Below are positions 1 to 11,215 of a DNA stretch of 64,000 nucleotides, piece after piece. A program made the position numbers and the translations under genes. Within the stretch, counting starts at the first letter, position 1, and each line of letters starts with the position of its first letter. Under the pieces are notes generated by a model. That model did not search any database. It was not told where the DNA came from and saw only the letters and a list, made by a program, of their open reading frames with translations. The stretch comes from Trichobilharzia szidati. Lineage: Eukaryota; Platyhelminthes; Trematoda; Strigeidida; Schistosomatidae. The DNA is taken from the NCBI GenBank assembly GCA_944472155.2, contig OX235273.1, positions 106,600,582-106,664,581 on the forward strand. Reading direction: 5' to 3'.

Positions 1-282
1 CTGTCAGTGAAATATTTATGTGTGTATAATGCGTTTCAAAACATTGTTGTGCTTAGATTAAACAACTCGGACAACATTGATGGAAGATTCAGATAACTCT
101 TGGAATATGGGGAGCTATTATAGCTGGTTGCCTTTAGAAATAAAAAAAAATGGTATAGTTATAATACATGACCTGCTTGATAGCAATAACAACAGTTAGG
201 AGGAAGGTAATGGAAACAGAGTGATGGTACATGCTACTGACTGATTTAAGTAGTTGAAATTTAATTACGTCAAAGAGTAATA

Positions 283-1400
283 ATCATAATTTATGTGTAA
301 AACTTGGGCACTGTGGTAGTGAGTAATTCTATGTTAGTTTGTTTATTAGATGTAGGTATCACACAGTGAAACAGTATTACTTACTGGATGACAAGGTTTC
401 GAACAAAAGTTTTTGTTCATGATCATATAAATCATAATTACACGACTTCGAAACTTGAGTTTTATAGTTTTCTTTGTTCTCTCCTATTCGCCGTCGCAGG
501 CGTAGTAGACTTTTCCAGATATCTGGGTGGAAAGGTGTTGAATCATTCCTATTACATGTATTTGCAGTTGATTCGATAAATAAAATAAAATAAAATAAAT
601 AATGATAGTAACGATAGTGATAATGATAATAATATTAATGACGACATGCATGCCAAACATGCGCAAGACAGTGACAACACGAACAATATGGAATCTAAAT
701 CATCAGTAGTAATTCCATACAAGGAAGGAACCTCAGAAACACCTTACACAGAATTCTTAACAACGCAGGAAGGAATAAAGGTGACTGGCATTCAATCCCA
801 CAAACTCAATTAGAAACAAGCTTTGTTGGTTAAAGCATCAATCCTGTGGAGCCAATTAAAGAAAGCAATTTAGTTTATCTAATACCCTGCCTGCAATGAC
901 TGTCAGGTCAAATACATAGGTCAAAGTAGAAGAACAGGGGCATTCAGATTAGCCGATCATAAAAATCTAGCAAAATCTAGATTAGTTGACCCGAATAAGA
1001 TAAGAAATCTAGAGAATAGTTCAGCTATGCCACTCACTACATGCAATTACACATAACCATACAATAGGATGGATGGGATAAGATGACAGTTCTGAAATCT
1101 AATGTAATAGAAGGGTGGAGGAAGAAATTGATAACATAAGCTTTGTTTATCGAATAAACTGCAAATACGTGTAATAGGAATGATTCAACACCTCTTCAGT
1201 CGGACATCTTGAAAATTCTGCTACCCCAAAGACAACAAATAGGAGAGGATAAAGAAAACTATAAAACTCAAGTTTCGAAGTCGTGTGATTATAATTGATG
1301 AAATGGTTATGAACAGTACATTTTGTTCGACACTTCATCATCCTGTAAATAATACTGTTTCACTGAGTGTGTGATACATCAAATAAACAAACTAACATGG
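283..1400 (+). mobile_element. PLE foldback copy 1, 5'-truncated
   Basis: The two ends of this 1.1-kb unit are inverted copies of each other: about 290-590 matches the reverse complement of about 1130-1395. The interior (about 600-1130) holds a Penelope-like GIY-YIG remnant in plus orientation, so the right arm is the genuine 3' end and the left arm is an inverted copy of it. AAAGAGTAATA occurs immediately outside both ends (272-282 and 1401-1411), which fits a target-site duplication of at least 11 bp. Related copies lie at 49992-50995 and 57840-58903, and single arms at 17085-17610 and 36420-36720. Inverted terminal segments are a known property of Penelope elements; the boundaries are my inference from the duplication. 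Confidence 0.75.
720..1040 (+). pseudogene. PLE GIY-YIG endonuclease remnant
   Basis: Translation across frameshifts gives a CNDCQVKYIGQSRR motif from the TAC at 883 onward, followed by an arginine- and histidine-containing helix-like stretch (ADHKNLAKSR). C-x-x-C followed by K-Y-I-G-Q-S/T-x-R is the signature of the GIY-YIG endonuclease of Penelope-like elements, which nicks target DNA for priming. Stop codons interrupt the frame on both sides, so it is non-functional. The same subfamily (PCNDC motif) recurs at 27550-27770. Confidence 0.7.
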
Positions 1401-1418
1401 AAAGAGTAATACTTATCT

Positions 1419-1787
1419 AGATAAAGCAATAAGAAGACGTAATTTGTCTGAATCCTGTAATGTATTTGCGCAACACCTTTATGCTTTCAAAAACAATTCG
1501 TCATCACATTACACCTTCCTTGGTAAATTTTGTTTTGATACCAGTTAGGCAGATGTACTATTACCTCTGTTATTTGGTTTAGTGTGGTCTTCATTGTTTG
1601 TTTTTTTGACCTTGAATATTTCCTTTTAACTTCAACGTAAGTAGTTTATTTTCGCACATCTTAACTCTTCATTGATTTCATACATTTTCCTGTGACAAGT
1701 CCGTGTGTGATCAGATTGTTCGAAATGTGTTGCGCAAATACACAATAAACGATTCAGACAAATCACGTCTTCTTATTGCTTTGTCTA
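1419..1787. repeat. Inverted-repeat element, 57-61 bp arms
   Basis: The left arm 1419-1475 pairs with the right arm 1727-1787; both contain AGAAGACGT[A/G]ATTTGTCTGAAT and GTATTTGCGCAACAC in mirrored order. About 250 bp of AT-rich sequence without a coding frame separates them. It directly abuts the duplication of the PLE copy on its left. It could be a MITE or a foldback derivative; I see no convincing flanking duplication. Confidence 0.6.
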
Positions 1788-1904
1788 AATTCATAAAGGG
1801 AACTAATTGTTTTAAAGTAATACTTCTTGTTGACATCTCTGAGATGTGCCTGGTTGACTGGTATTAAATTATGCATAGCATCAATACAACAGTGATATGC
1901 ACCA

Positions 1905-2030
1905 TCAGTCATATTGTTGATTATTTATTAAGACAAAACACACAGATCAGCGAAGAGTCTGTTTTCGGCGGCGAATTCATTCTCTTAGCTGTACAATCGC
2001 AAATATATTTATGTGGGTTATTTTGTATGT
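1905..2030 (-). repeat. Dispersed repeat shared with 38995-39095
   Basis: On the minus strand this stretch reads GATTGTACAG, then GCCGAAAACA and ACTCTTCGCTGA, in the same order as plus-strand 39020-39080 downstream of a PLE reading frame. It is therefore probably part of a PLE 3' region. No coding sequence is visible. Confidence 0.4.
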
Positions 2031-2529
2031 ATGTGTACATTAAGTTTGCCAAACAAAAATACAATTGGTTACGGTTATTTTAACTAAAGGAGGGGGTGGA
2101 TGAGAATTAATAAGTTTTCGGTGGATTTACGTAATACTAAAGCGGTTAATAAAATTGGGTGTGCATGAAACTAGGGTGATGAGTTTTCACAAACAGTTGT
2201 TAAAAAGGAGTTACGAAGTAATATGAATAGTTTGATGATTGAGTTGTACTCAGGATGCACACAGAAACAAAATAGAAGATATGAACTTACGTAGGAGTTC
2301 TAAATGAATACTAGAATTATAAGCAATTACAGGAACAAGTAAATAAACAAAATGAAGTCATCAAACATCAAAAAAAGTTGTTAATATGATGACCGAAGTG
2401 GTTGAGTGGTTCTCTTTTGTATGCACAGCTACGGCTTTTCTTCGGCACCTAGAAACAGACCACACCCAACATATCAGCTGAATACCGCTCAAAAACGCTG
2501 AAACAATAGAATAAATAATGTTGAAAGTT

Positions 2530-2860
2530 CGATCACTGGCTGATATCTGTTGGGAGACCAATGGGAAATCAGGGGGTACTGGACTCTTCGGCAGTGTATA
2601 CATCCTGGGGTTCGAGCCCAGGACCATCCAGGTACAAGGTGCAGCCGCAGCCTATTCAGCAACTGACATTCAAATCTAATTGCTAGTGAACGTCAGGCTT
2701 ATTTTCGACTGTTTATTTTTAGGGATTTGGTTGCTCACCTGCCACGATCAAGAGTGAACACCAGTCAGAGAACCACTGGAAGATCAGGAAGCACTGAACA
2801 GGTGTTTCGTTATCAATTTGATACTCTTCGGCGGTTATTTGGGAAATAACAAATCCATAG
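2530..2860 (-). mobile_element. Degenerate SINE-A pieces (antisense)
   Basis: Two antisense fragments are visible. One at about 2535-2645 has the tail and hammerhead region (GGTACTGGAC, CTCTTCGGCAG) running into a B-box-like GGGTTCGAGCCC. The second at about 2750-2840 has the GAGAACCACTGGAAGATCAGG tail start and a GTGTTTCGT hammerhead end. Both are heavily mutated. Confidence 0.5.
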
Positions 2861-3219
2861 AGCTGAAAGTATAAAATTCAAGATTTCGGAATTTTCACAT
2901 GACTTTGCCGTGCATTTCTTTTCTATCTTATCAATGTTCCTTTTTGATCTAATGATAAGTGAGAGTGAGAGTGTGGAAGCAGATTTCCATCTGTTTTTTA
3001 CCTGTTAGAAAATTAGTAGTGATCCCACGCCTTATCTCACTATTTGAAGCGCCTAGAGTTATTCATTTCGGATTAGAGCAAAAACAACAGGGTTTGTACA
3101 GAATAAGATGATAACATCGTTTTTTTGTTTAAAGAAATTATTCAGTTTATGTACAGAACAATTTTAACATACATGCAAATTTAATATAATGTTAGGTAAC
3201 GGGAGGCTCCAATCTTAAT

Positions 3220-4620
3220 AAATAGTGCTCAGAAATTGCACTTATTATTATTCCCTTGGGTTCTGAGTGGAACATTGGGATTCAACAACGCATCTTCACT
3301 TTCTTCTATTAAATGTTGTCCTGTTTATCTGGGTCCACAGTTGACAATAACCTCTCATCTTCTCCTCAAACTAGCACGATTTCCTCCATGTCACCCTCTC
3401 ACTGACGACCGACTCGCCACTTCTCATTGGAATTCCACTCGAGTGATGGCCTGCATTGAGTGCGATGTCATTCTACGGTCTCCCCAGTGTGTGCCCAGTC
3501 CATTTCCATTTTCTCCTACGTATTTGCTGAGCAATCGGCTGTTGGTTTGTTTTGTGCTAACAGGTTAGACAACAATATTTGTTTAACTAAAATGCCAAAG
3601 GAGATAGAGGTGGATTCGAAATAGTTGTCCGGCTTTTTCTTACAGTTTCTTGTTGTTAATTCTTTCTGAGTGTGGAGTCAGCGAAGAGGGCAGCTGTTGA
3701 GAAAAGTCTAAAGTAGCTTGTTGGAAATTCTTTTCGTGACTGACACTCAGTGCAAGTTTCTGACCAGTATAGAAGCACTAACTGACTGGCTTCACATTTG
3801 TGTTGAAAATCCGAATCTTGTTCATTATGCTGAGTGAGCGACAGCAGATTTCAGGTTGATGAAGGCGTATCTTGCACTTTCGATTCTGGGCAGCTTTGAT
3901 ATCATTCGCTCTAACTACCTGTGACTGGAACCGTGCTTCCTGGCTGGTGATTGGTACTCGTAGTTGTTGCTGTTGGTTAGTTGTTTATCTTCATCACCTC
4001 AGTCTTCTCTACGTTCACTTGGAGTCCTGTATTTGGTATTAGCCTTTTCGGACAGTTTGTTGGTTTTCCTCTGTAGGTCTTCGAGTCTGTGAGACAGTAA
4101 ACATAAATCATCCACACGTGAAATCTAGATGTTCTGGAGTCTTATTGTCGGTCCAGCGTATTCCTGTCTTTTCACTCCCAAGCATAATCTTCCACATAAG
4201 CCGGTCCAACACAATTAAGAATATCACCTGTATTCACTTCGAACTCCTATCTGAGTTTTCTGTTGTGGATCACCTGACACGCATCACTTTCATATAACGA
4301 GCTGTTGAATGGGGTTAATAAAGACTCGTGCACTGCATGCGGTAGTGTAGAATTATTTTCCAAATTACTTCTCGATCTACGCTGTCGAAGGCCTTTTCAA
4401 AGTCAGTGAACCTGTTGAGTTAGAGCGTTCACTGCCATTCTGTGCTTTGTTCGATGATGATGCGTAGAGTTGCGATTTGATTAGCACATGATTTGCTTTT
4501 CCTGAATCCAGCTTGTTCCTGTAAAGTGGGGCTGAGTTCTGTATCCAGTGCATCTTTTATTCTCTTCAAGATGATGATACCTAGTCTTCAACTTGACGTG
4601 GACAGCAGCATTATTCCAGC
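3220..4620 (-). mobile_element. RTE-clade retrotransposon, eroded RT region
   Basis: Reading minus from about 4620 to 3220, the translation contains pieces matching RTE reverse transcriptase: an F-x-DFEKAFDSVDREVIWK block (near 4380-4420, palm motif A region), a D-W-x-M and DDLC-like block, a KIRIFNTNVK-like block near 3800, and the C-terminal GH-x-LRRP region. The 3' end is at the left, where AATCCCTTGGGTTC-type sequence and a TTATTATTATT tail sit. Many stops and frameshifts make it dead. It is one of the longer copies in the window, reaching further 5' than most. RTE elements insert by target-primed reverse transcription, so the missing 5' end is expected. Confidence 0.75.
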
Positions 4621-4794
4621 TCAGAAACCTCACTTATAGAACTATTAAACATGCGGTTCAAGATTAACCAACAGAAATGGCTTGGTACGATGGAAAGAGT
4701 TATGAAAAATGAAGAACTGGTGAACAAGATGATGAATAACTACCGTTGGTGTGATGAGGGGCTGCAATTTTTCTCAAAATGCCACCAAAACAAA

Positions 4795-4838
4795 AATTTA
4801 TCATTGTGTGTAAACTACTGAAATATAATTATGATTTA
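4795..4838 (+). repeat. Fragment of the small hairpin repeat
   Basis: ATCATTGTGTGTAAACT and TGAAATATAAT match the right arm of the hairpin insertion at 42118-42246. It stops where the target duplication of the neighbouring RTE begins. Confidence 0.4.
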
Positions 4839-4852
4839 TTTGACTGATATTA

Positions 4853-5674
4853 TTATTATATTTATTATTGTTTTCTTTAGTTCCTAGAGGAACATAGGGC
4901 TTTAGCCACACGTCTTTCAACGTGTGCCACACGTCTGCCAACGTTTTAATCTGGCTCACATGACCTCTTCTTACACTGACGACCAACTCGCCACTACCCA
5001 TTTGGGTTCCACTTGAGTGATGGCTTGGCGTGTGATGTCATTCACTTGGTAGGTTTCTCAGCGAATGGCCAATCCACATCCATTTTTTCCTGCCTGGTTG
5101 GTTTGCTCATTGTCAGAGATCCCTGTTGCTGATCTTTTCTAACCGGCCACATGATTTTGAGCGAAGTATTGAGAGAAGAAAGATGTTGATGAAGGTCTGT
5201 AGTTTGTTTGAGGTGCTCTTGATGACGCACTAAGTCTCTGATCCATATAGTGGCACTGATTTCACATTGGAGTTGAAAATTCTCATCTTATTTTTCATGC
5301 CAAGTGCTGTTGACCTCCACACAGACTTAAGGGTAATGAAAGCTTGTCCTGCTTTTCCGATTCTTGCTTTGATATTCTCGTCAGTTCCGCCTGTAGTTGA
5401 GACGATGCTTCCCACGTCGGTAGTTAGAGGAAGTTGCTTCTTTCAGATTTCTCCCATTTATGCTGATTGTTGTCTGCTGTTGTTTCTGTTGTTGTTGGTT
5501 TTGGCCAGGGATCTTCATCACCTCTGTTTTCTCTATATTCACGTGAAGTCCAGTCTTCTCTGGATGTTTCTCCTGCCAACTTGTTGCTTTTCACTTGCAT
5601 ATCTTCCAGTTTGTGGTAAATCAGACAAATATCATAGATGAAGTCAAGATCCTCCAAGTTCTTGTGTGGGTCCA
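4853..5674 (-). mobile_element. RTE-clade retrotransposon, 5'-truncated, with target duplication
   Basis: The minus strand encodes the RTE RT C-terminal region: NLEDLDF-x-YDICLI (catalytic site altered to FIYD), a QVNIEKTEVMKIPGQ-like block, ISTTGGTDENIKARIGKA, KIRIFNSNVKSVPLYGSET, then the QRRW and GRPR-type C-terminus and the GAAGCCCTATGTTCC-type 3' end. TTTGACTGATATTA is present on both sides (4839-4852 and 5675-5688), a 14-bp target-site duplication that fixes both ends. The first catalytic aspartate is lost and the frame is broken, so it is a dead-on-arrival copy. Confidence 0.85.
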
Positions 5675-5689
5675 TTTGACTGATATTAA

Positions 5690-7335
5690 CAGTAATTAAT
5701 AAGTTGTGTGACAATGTGGTGAGTTCAGTTGAAATCATAGAGACAAAAGACAAGTAAATACACACTGTAGTGAAGAGAAACAAGTTCAACTCAAAGATTA
5801 CGTAATCAAACAAAAGTAATAATAAAAGGAAATACTGACGGCTGCCTCTTTCTGAACACATAAATTGGATTTCAGCCGCTTGATAACGATTACTTCGGTA
5901 AACTTGATAAGAAATGCACTGTGTTGTTAGTTGATGTTTTTTAAGGATTTCATAGTGTGCCTTGGAATTGTACTGCTATTGCAGATACATGTATATTTGT
6001 AAACACAGTTAGAGCTAACATAAGGTGGGTATCTGTCAGTACTTTTGATTGCACCAAAGAGAATGTTGTCTAATAAAATGGAATCAAGTTAACTACAGGA
6101 AAGGTTTTGACTTGCGTGGTAATCAGTCTTCGAATTGTGTGAAAACAGACTTCTCTTCTTCTGCTGTAAATTGTTCGACATGTAAACCTTCATATGGTCT
6201 GTGCTTGTTAAGCAATTTCTGGAGGTAGCCGTTGTTTTTCAACATCCTTTCGAGAATCAGAAAGCTTTTCTCCAGATTCTATGTGGAGCATAATTTTCTG
6301 TGTTAGACAGAGATTTTACCAATGCTCGTTTATGGCTCTTCGGACAAAGAGTTATCCATACCATGCAGGCATTTGGCAGTTTTTAGAGATCAATTCACCG
6401 AAAGACTACACGGAATAGACTATGCTAAAACTTTGATAAATTTTGTTTAAATATCATTTTGTTCTGCGAAAAAAGTTATTCTTGCTTTGATCCCATTCAT
6501 AAAGAGAAATAAATCTATGGGGTTCTTCACTGAATTGGAAAGCCATGAGAACTACGATTGTAAGGCGGCTAAAATTTGAATCTCTCCGTCGGTTTACACA
6601 TCTTTAGGTCAGAAAGTCAAACTAATGCACTACTGACTTCATATTTCAAGGATTCCATCCCTTCAACTGTTACCAAAAAATCACTCCAGCTTCTGAATTC
6701 AGTGAGACATGTCTACACATCGAGTGGGAAAATTTTTACAGCAGGAATATACAGACAAACATTCAAATAGTTGTTAAACAAAAGGACAGTTCACGATGAC
6801 AATGACATCAAAACCTGATCAGATCTGAACATAACTCAGTCCTTAGATCCCGAGACTGGAAATCTGGACAGTACTGATTCAAATTTTGGTTTCTGTTAAT
6901 GTATTATCATATAGTCTTATAAACTAAAAATATTTCTCAGAAACATTAATGCAGAAGTTATAACTTCAATGATTCGGAATGTTTTTAAGCCTGAGCAATC
7001 TTTTTCGTTTTCTTTTTTGATATTAATTCTTTCCATAAATAGAATATTTCATGATCTTTTCCATTTTGATGATTACTGCACGCACGTGTCACATTTATTA
7101 CCGCCTACATAAAAGGAAACACACAATCTACACTCTTTCCTCTTCCTAAACAGAAATAACTTTTCAAAGTCGTTGGTTTTGCAAGTGAAGCGTTGAAAAA
7201 ACAATAAGTTACAGGTTTATTTTAATAAATAAAAACAGAGATTGAGAATATAAGAAGTTAGTGGAGTCTATCACGGTATGTTTGATTGTTTTACGTTCAT
7301 GGACTTCTATTCCAAGTAAGTTTGCGAACTAACAA
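5690..7335. other. No recognisable feature
   Basis: AT-rich sequence with only short, unconvincing reading frames. I see no repeat, RNA gene or domain here. Confidence 0.4.
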
Positions 7336-7339
7336 CAGT

Positions 7340-7790
7340 TAGAAAATCATGGAAAACCACCAGAAATTACTGGATGGCTGTTTCGTTCTCGTTTGTGATG
7401 CATCCATAACACCACCAGGGGGTCGAACCTACGAACTTCAGGTTAAGGAGTGACTTCATCGAATACTCCGTATCTGTAGCGCGACCACTGGCCAATGTCA
7501 CTGGTGAGTGCTTCTCCTCACATACGACTCTGTGGACCCCACTCATCGATTCCGTCCCAGTGTTTGAATGTTGAGAGAGCTCACCTTGTAACATGAAGAT
7601 CCATGAGTTCAATTCCCTGTCGGGTCATGAGTGTGTACTTTTGAAGAAACCCAAGATAGGACAGAATAACCGTCCATTTCTTTCTGGCTTTCAGTGGTTC
7701 TCAATCTGAAGTCAGTTTGTGATCTTTCTTGAAATCAGTTAAATTCCTTCAAAGCAACCCCTGAAAATTCATCGTATTCTTTCAGTGAAT
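7340..7790 (+). mobile_element. Degenerate SINE-A composite (inverted head, sense body)
   Basis: An antisense hammerhead and tail piece (7355-7440, TTACTGGATGGCTGTTTCGT) is followed by a sense body with a tRNA-like B-box region (GAGTTCAATTCCC near 7610), a hammerhead remnant (AGAAACCCAAGATAGGACAG near 7650) and the GGTTCTC tail. This is the same inverted-head plus sense-body order seen in better copies, but no duplication can be recognised. Confidence 0.5.
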
Positions 7791-7799
7791 TGAAAAGAT

Positions 7800-8335
7800 A
7801 TTACAGTAGGCAGCCAGACCGAGCGAAATTATGCCCACTTTAAGTGAATCATGCATAGTTCCATGTAAGTTTGTTTATTGGGGCTCTGCGAATCATGGTA
7901 AATTACTATTTATTGGTAACTGCAAAGTACATAATATTCTGAAAATTGATTAGTAGTTGTGTAATCTAATAAGCTTAAAGCTCATTTTTATTACTCAGTA
8001 CTATTCTTACTTTAATTTGTTGAAGTTATTTAGAATGTCCTGTTCATTGGTTACACTGCGTGGAAATGCTCAGCCTCTTTTTGTGTTGGCTTCTAGTGCA
8101 GACAATTCGAAATAAGAATGACATTACTTGCATTCAGCTGCGGGGTCTCAAACGGAGCAAAATGTGCCTTTTAGGTCCATAGGGCTTTATTCCGCTCCTT
8201 GCATTCAACTGGAAAATGAAGTTATAAACATTCTGAAATTTCAGTGCCAAGGTTTTATTCTTAATAAGTTAGGTTGCTAGTCTCACGCTCGAGCTTCACT
8301 CTGCTTCGTGTTTACTTCAGACTGATAAACTAGGC
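7800..8335. other. No recognisable feature
   Basis: I see only unclassified AT-rich sequence. A motif CATAGGGCTTTATTCCGCTCC near 8180 vaguely recalls an RTE 3' end. Confidence 0.3.
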
Positions 8336-8347
8336 GAGTTTTAAGAA

Positions 8348-8405
8348 TGCAACATCCTGAGATAGAACCAGGACCACGCGCGTGGTTGGCAAGCATTCTG
8401 GCAAA
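8348..8405 (-). repeat. tRNA-Gly-like SINE head remnant
   Basis: On the minus strand GAATGCTTGCCAACCACGCG is followed by GTGGTCCTGGTTCTATCTCAG, which resembles the anticodon and T arms of the SINE-B head. The rest is lost. Confidence 0.35.
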
Positions 8406-8787
8406 CTTTGCTGCTAGCTACCATAAACCAGTCCACATTATTCTAGTTTGCCTTAAGTTTCTTGACAGAAGAAGTCTCATTCCCCGTATGACTCAGATTA
8501 CCAGAATAACAGTGAACTTGGAAAGGTACAAATTTGTGAAAATATCTTAAAATTAGTTCATTTCTTCACTGTAATTTTTAACCATACAGAAACATTTAGT
8601 AACTAGAATGCAGCTACTCGAAACCCTATAGAAATTAAACTGAATAATCGTTAAGCTTACCAATGAAAAATACAGGAGGACAGTTGACACCAAAAAGTAG
8701 TCTTTCTTATATTCAGTTGCATACAACTTTATGCAGGATGCTCATACCTGGTAAATACAAAACCCAACTGTTCACTGCATCCAAATT

Positions 8788-8850
8788 GTGCGTCCATGGT
8801 CAGTTGGTAGAATGCCCGCCGGCGATGCTGTAGATCTGCGGTATCCCTCC
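8788..8850 (+). repeat. tRNA-Gly-like remnant
   Basis: GCGTCCATGGTCAGTTGGTAG then AATGCCCGCC resembles a tRNA-Gly 5' half, but the T arm is not conserved. It is not a functional tRNA gene. Confidence 0.3.
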
Positions 8851-8854
8851 TCAG

Positions 8855-9975
8855 AAAAGAGGGATCGTTGGGTGTAAAAACAATACCGTTGTCACTCGAA
8901 TTTAAGAAAATGGTTGGAGCTTTATAGTTAACAGAATAATTGTCTGGAAAATCCATCCTAAATGAACACAATTAATAATACTAATCTACTTTATTCCAAA
9001 AACAGCACATATAATACAGAATAGAATTCTCAGTATTTGTCACAATATTGCATCTGATTTACTCAAAATTTAAATAAAATTAAAACAAAATTAACCAGAG
9101 GAATTTGTCCTCATTTAAGGTATAAAGTCAAAAATATTCGAAATACAAAATGAGAATAGTAAATATAATAATAATTATAACAATGGGTTTGTTTCAAACA
9201 GTACTGTTACAGATTATTGAATCTAATGTTCTATTGATATAGTATAGTGAGGGCAAATACAAAATTAACAGTTATGACAGAGCTTAAATGATGTTCACAC
9301 TTATGAGAAAATAAACAAATGAAAAAAATTGTGAGGATTACAAATATAAGAAGAATAATAACAGTAAAGCTTGGTGTAATAAAGATAGAGAAAACGGTTT
9401 ATTTACTAGTGCAAAGTAGGTTACTTTGTTAGTTCATGCCTGACACTATTTTCACCACATAAAGTACGTGCCAAATATTATGGTATAGTGGAATTTTATT
9501 ACTCAGACGTCCATGCATAAAGTCTTCTGAAAAGATTTCTTGTTTTACCTGAGGACACACAAGGTTGGAGCTGCGGGTAAAGTGGATACTCACAGTCTGA
9601 CAAAATTCCTTTAGCAAATTTGTTTCATGAAATCAAGTGCTCATCAATAATGACGACGTCAACGATATGGTCCAATAGGATACACTCGCACTACTGGAAG
9701 TTTTCAGAGTTCTACGAAGTATGACATAGTCTTTTTCAAACAATCCCGGAAAGAATAAGTGTGAAAAGTAAAGAAGAATAGGTAAGATGCACGAGTTGAC
9801 AAATTGTAAGAGGAGGATTTGGTTGAGTTATGCCTGAGTGCTTCAACTTCTTAATGTAAAAAGTCTGACGAAATATTCCTTTAGAAATCGCTAAGATATG
9901 GGAAGACCAGGATAGGTCAGAAGAAGGAATTAATCCAAGCCACTTATCTTCAGACGAAGACCATTTGCTGACTCC
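8855..9975. other. No recognisable feature
   Basis: Long A/T-rich stretch with short frames only; nothing assignable. Confidence 0.4.
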
Positions 9976-9989
9976 TTATAGTATTTATG

Positions 9990-10197
9990 TTTTACGAGTT
10001 GATCACGGACTGATATCAGTTAGAGAACCATTGAAAACCAGGGAGTACTGGACAGCTGCTGTTTCATCCTGGTTTGGGAATCATCGGCAGTACGCACGCA
10101 GCTGTCCAGTACTCCCTGGTTTTCAATGGTTCTCTAACTGATTGATATCAGTCCGTGATTAACTCGTAAAACATAACTAATCCTTACAAACCCCAAC
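9990..10197. mobile_element. SINE-A2 foldback without body
   Basis: This is a 208-bp inverted repeat. The left arm (9990 to about 10060) is antisense A2 tail plus hammerhead 3' end; the right arm (about 10102-10197) is the same sequence in sense. The loop carries an antisense hammerhead core region. TATAGTATTTATG is present exactly on both sides (9977-9989 and 10198-10210), a 13-bp target duplication, so the foldback inserted as one unit. It has no tRNA-like head, so it could not be transcribed from an internal pol III promoter. Confidence 0.8.
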
Positions 10198-10224
10198 TAT
10201 AGTATTTATGCTTATTTGGACTTT

Positions 10225-10500
10225 TTAGCTAAGGCTGTAATTATTACGCATTTTACTCCTAGACTGTGTATCATTATTCTGATATTTCCACATCATATGT
10301 TGACTTGATCCTAATTATTTGTCTTTGTCCTTGTTTAATCTCTAATTTTAATGCTTCTCTTTGGGGTTGTGCCAAACATTGACAATGTATTTTCTTACTA
10401 TGTGATTTCGTTTGAATGAATGAAGGTCATTCTTAAAGTGAACTGTCTTTTGGTATGGCTGGTGTGTGATAAAAAACCTGTGCTGCTAAAAATTCAAAGC
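10225..10500 (+). repeat. R1 repeat, copy 1
   Basis: Shares an ordered set of motifs (GACTGTGTATCATTA, TTGTAATCTTTAAT-like, GTTGTG..CATTGACAATGT, GTGATT) with 19535-20050, 27775-28350 and 42560-43560. At 27.5 kb the repeat follows a PLE GIY-YIG remnant, so it is probably a PLE 3' untranslated region. Confidence 0.55.
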
Positions 10501-10639
10501 CTATAACCTACAGCTCTCTGTTTCATTCAGAATATAAGGAAAGATGAAATATAATTCCATGTCTAATGGATATTGTAGCAAATATGTATATTTTCTCATG
10601 TATGAATAATTAGTTTGTAAACGTGATCTTATTGACCGC

Positions 10640-11214
10640 ATATATGCTTCGTATACAACACCAATGATCTTCCTTATTGTGGTGGACTGGATTATTCGTC
10701 AGACAGTAAGAAACAAGAAAACAGGGATATCCTGGACCGACGTGAAGAACCTAGAAGACATGGATTTCGCGTATGACTTATGTTTGATGTCACACAACAC
10801 CGAAGACTTACAAGCGAAAACCAACAAACTGATCGAAGAAGCAGCAAAGACAGGATTCCGGGTGAACATAGACAAGACGGAGGTTATGAAAATAACCTAC
10901 CAACCAACCAACAACAGCAGCAACATCCATCTCCAATCACCATCAACGGGAGGCATTTGAAGGAGGTTACTTCATTCACTTATCTAGGGTGCGTTGTCTC
11001 CACCACAGGAGGAACGGACGAAGATGTCAAATCGAGAATGGGGAAGGCGAGAAACACATTCATCATCAACCTGAAACCAATCTGGAAATCTTCGTCACTC
11101 AGCATCAACAACAAAATTTGGATTTTCAATGCAGAAGTCCAGTCAGTCAGTTCTTCTATACGGATCAGAAACTTGGCAGGTCACAAAGAACTGAATATGT
11201 TCAAAGCCTGATCA
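10640..11214 (+). mobile_element. RTE-clade RT fragment
   Basis: Plus-strand frames give WTGLFVRQ/DWIIRQTVRNKKTGISWTD, NLEDMDFAYDLCLMSH (motif C here FAYD rather than FADD), VNIDKTEVMKITYQ, ITINGRHLKEVTSFTYLG, VSTTGGTDEDVKSRMGKARN and the start of LGRSQRTEYVQ. Order and spacing fit the RT palm-to-thumb part of an RTE element. Frames change at least three times, and the 3' half is missing; a PLE fragment follows directly. Confidence 0.75.
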
Positions 11215-11215
11215 A

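Noticed and set aside
390..425. Hammerhead in the PLE foldback arm (CTGGATGA...CGAAC)
   Set aside because: There is an extra G in the core, no GAAA and no pairing stem II or III. The variants CTGATGACC at 58396 and on the minus strand near 58850 also lack GAAA.
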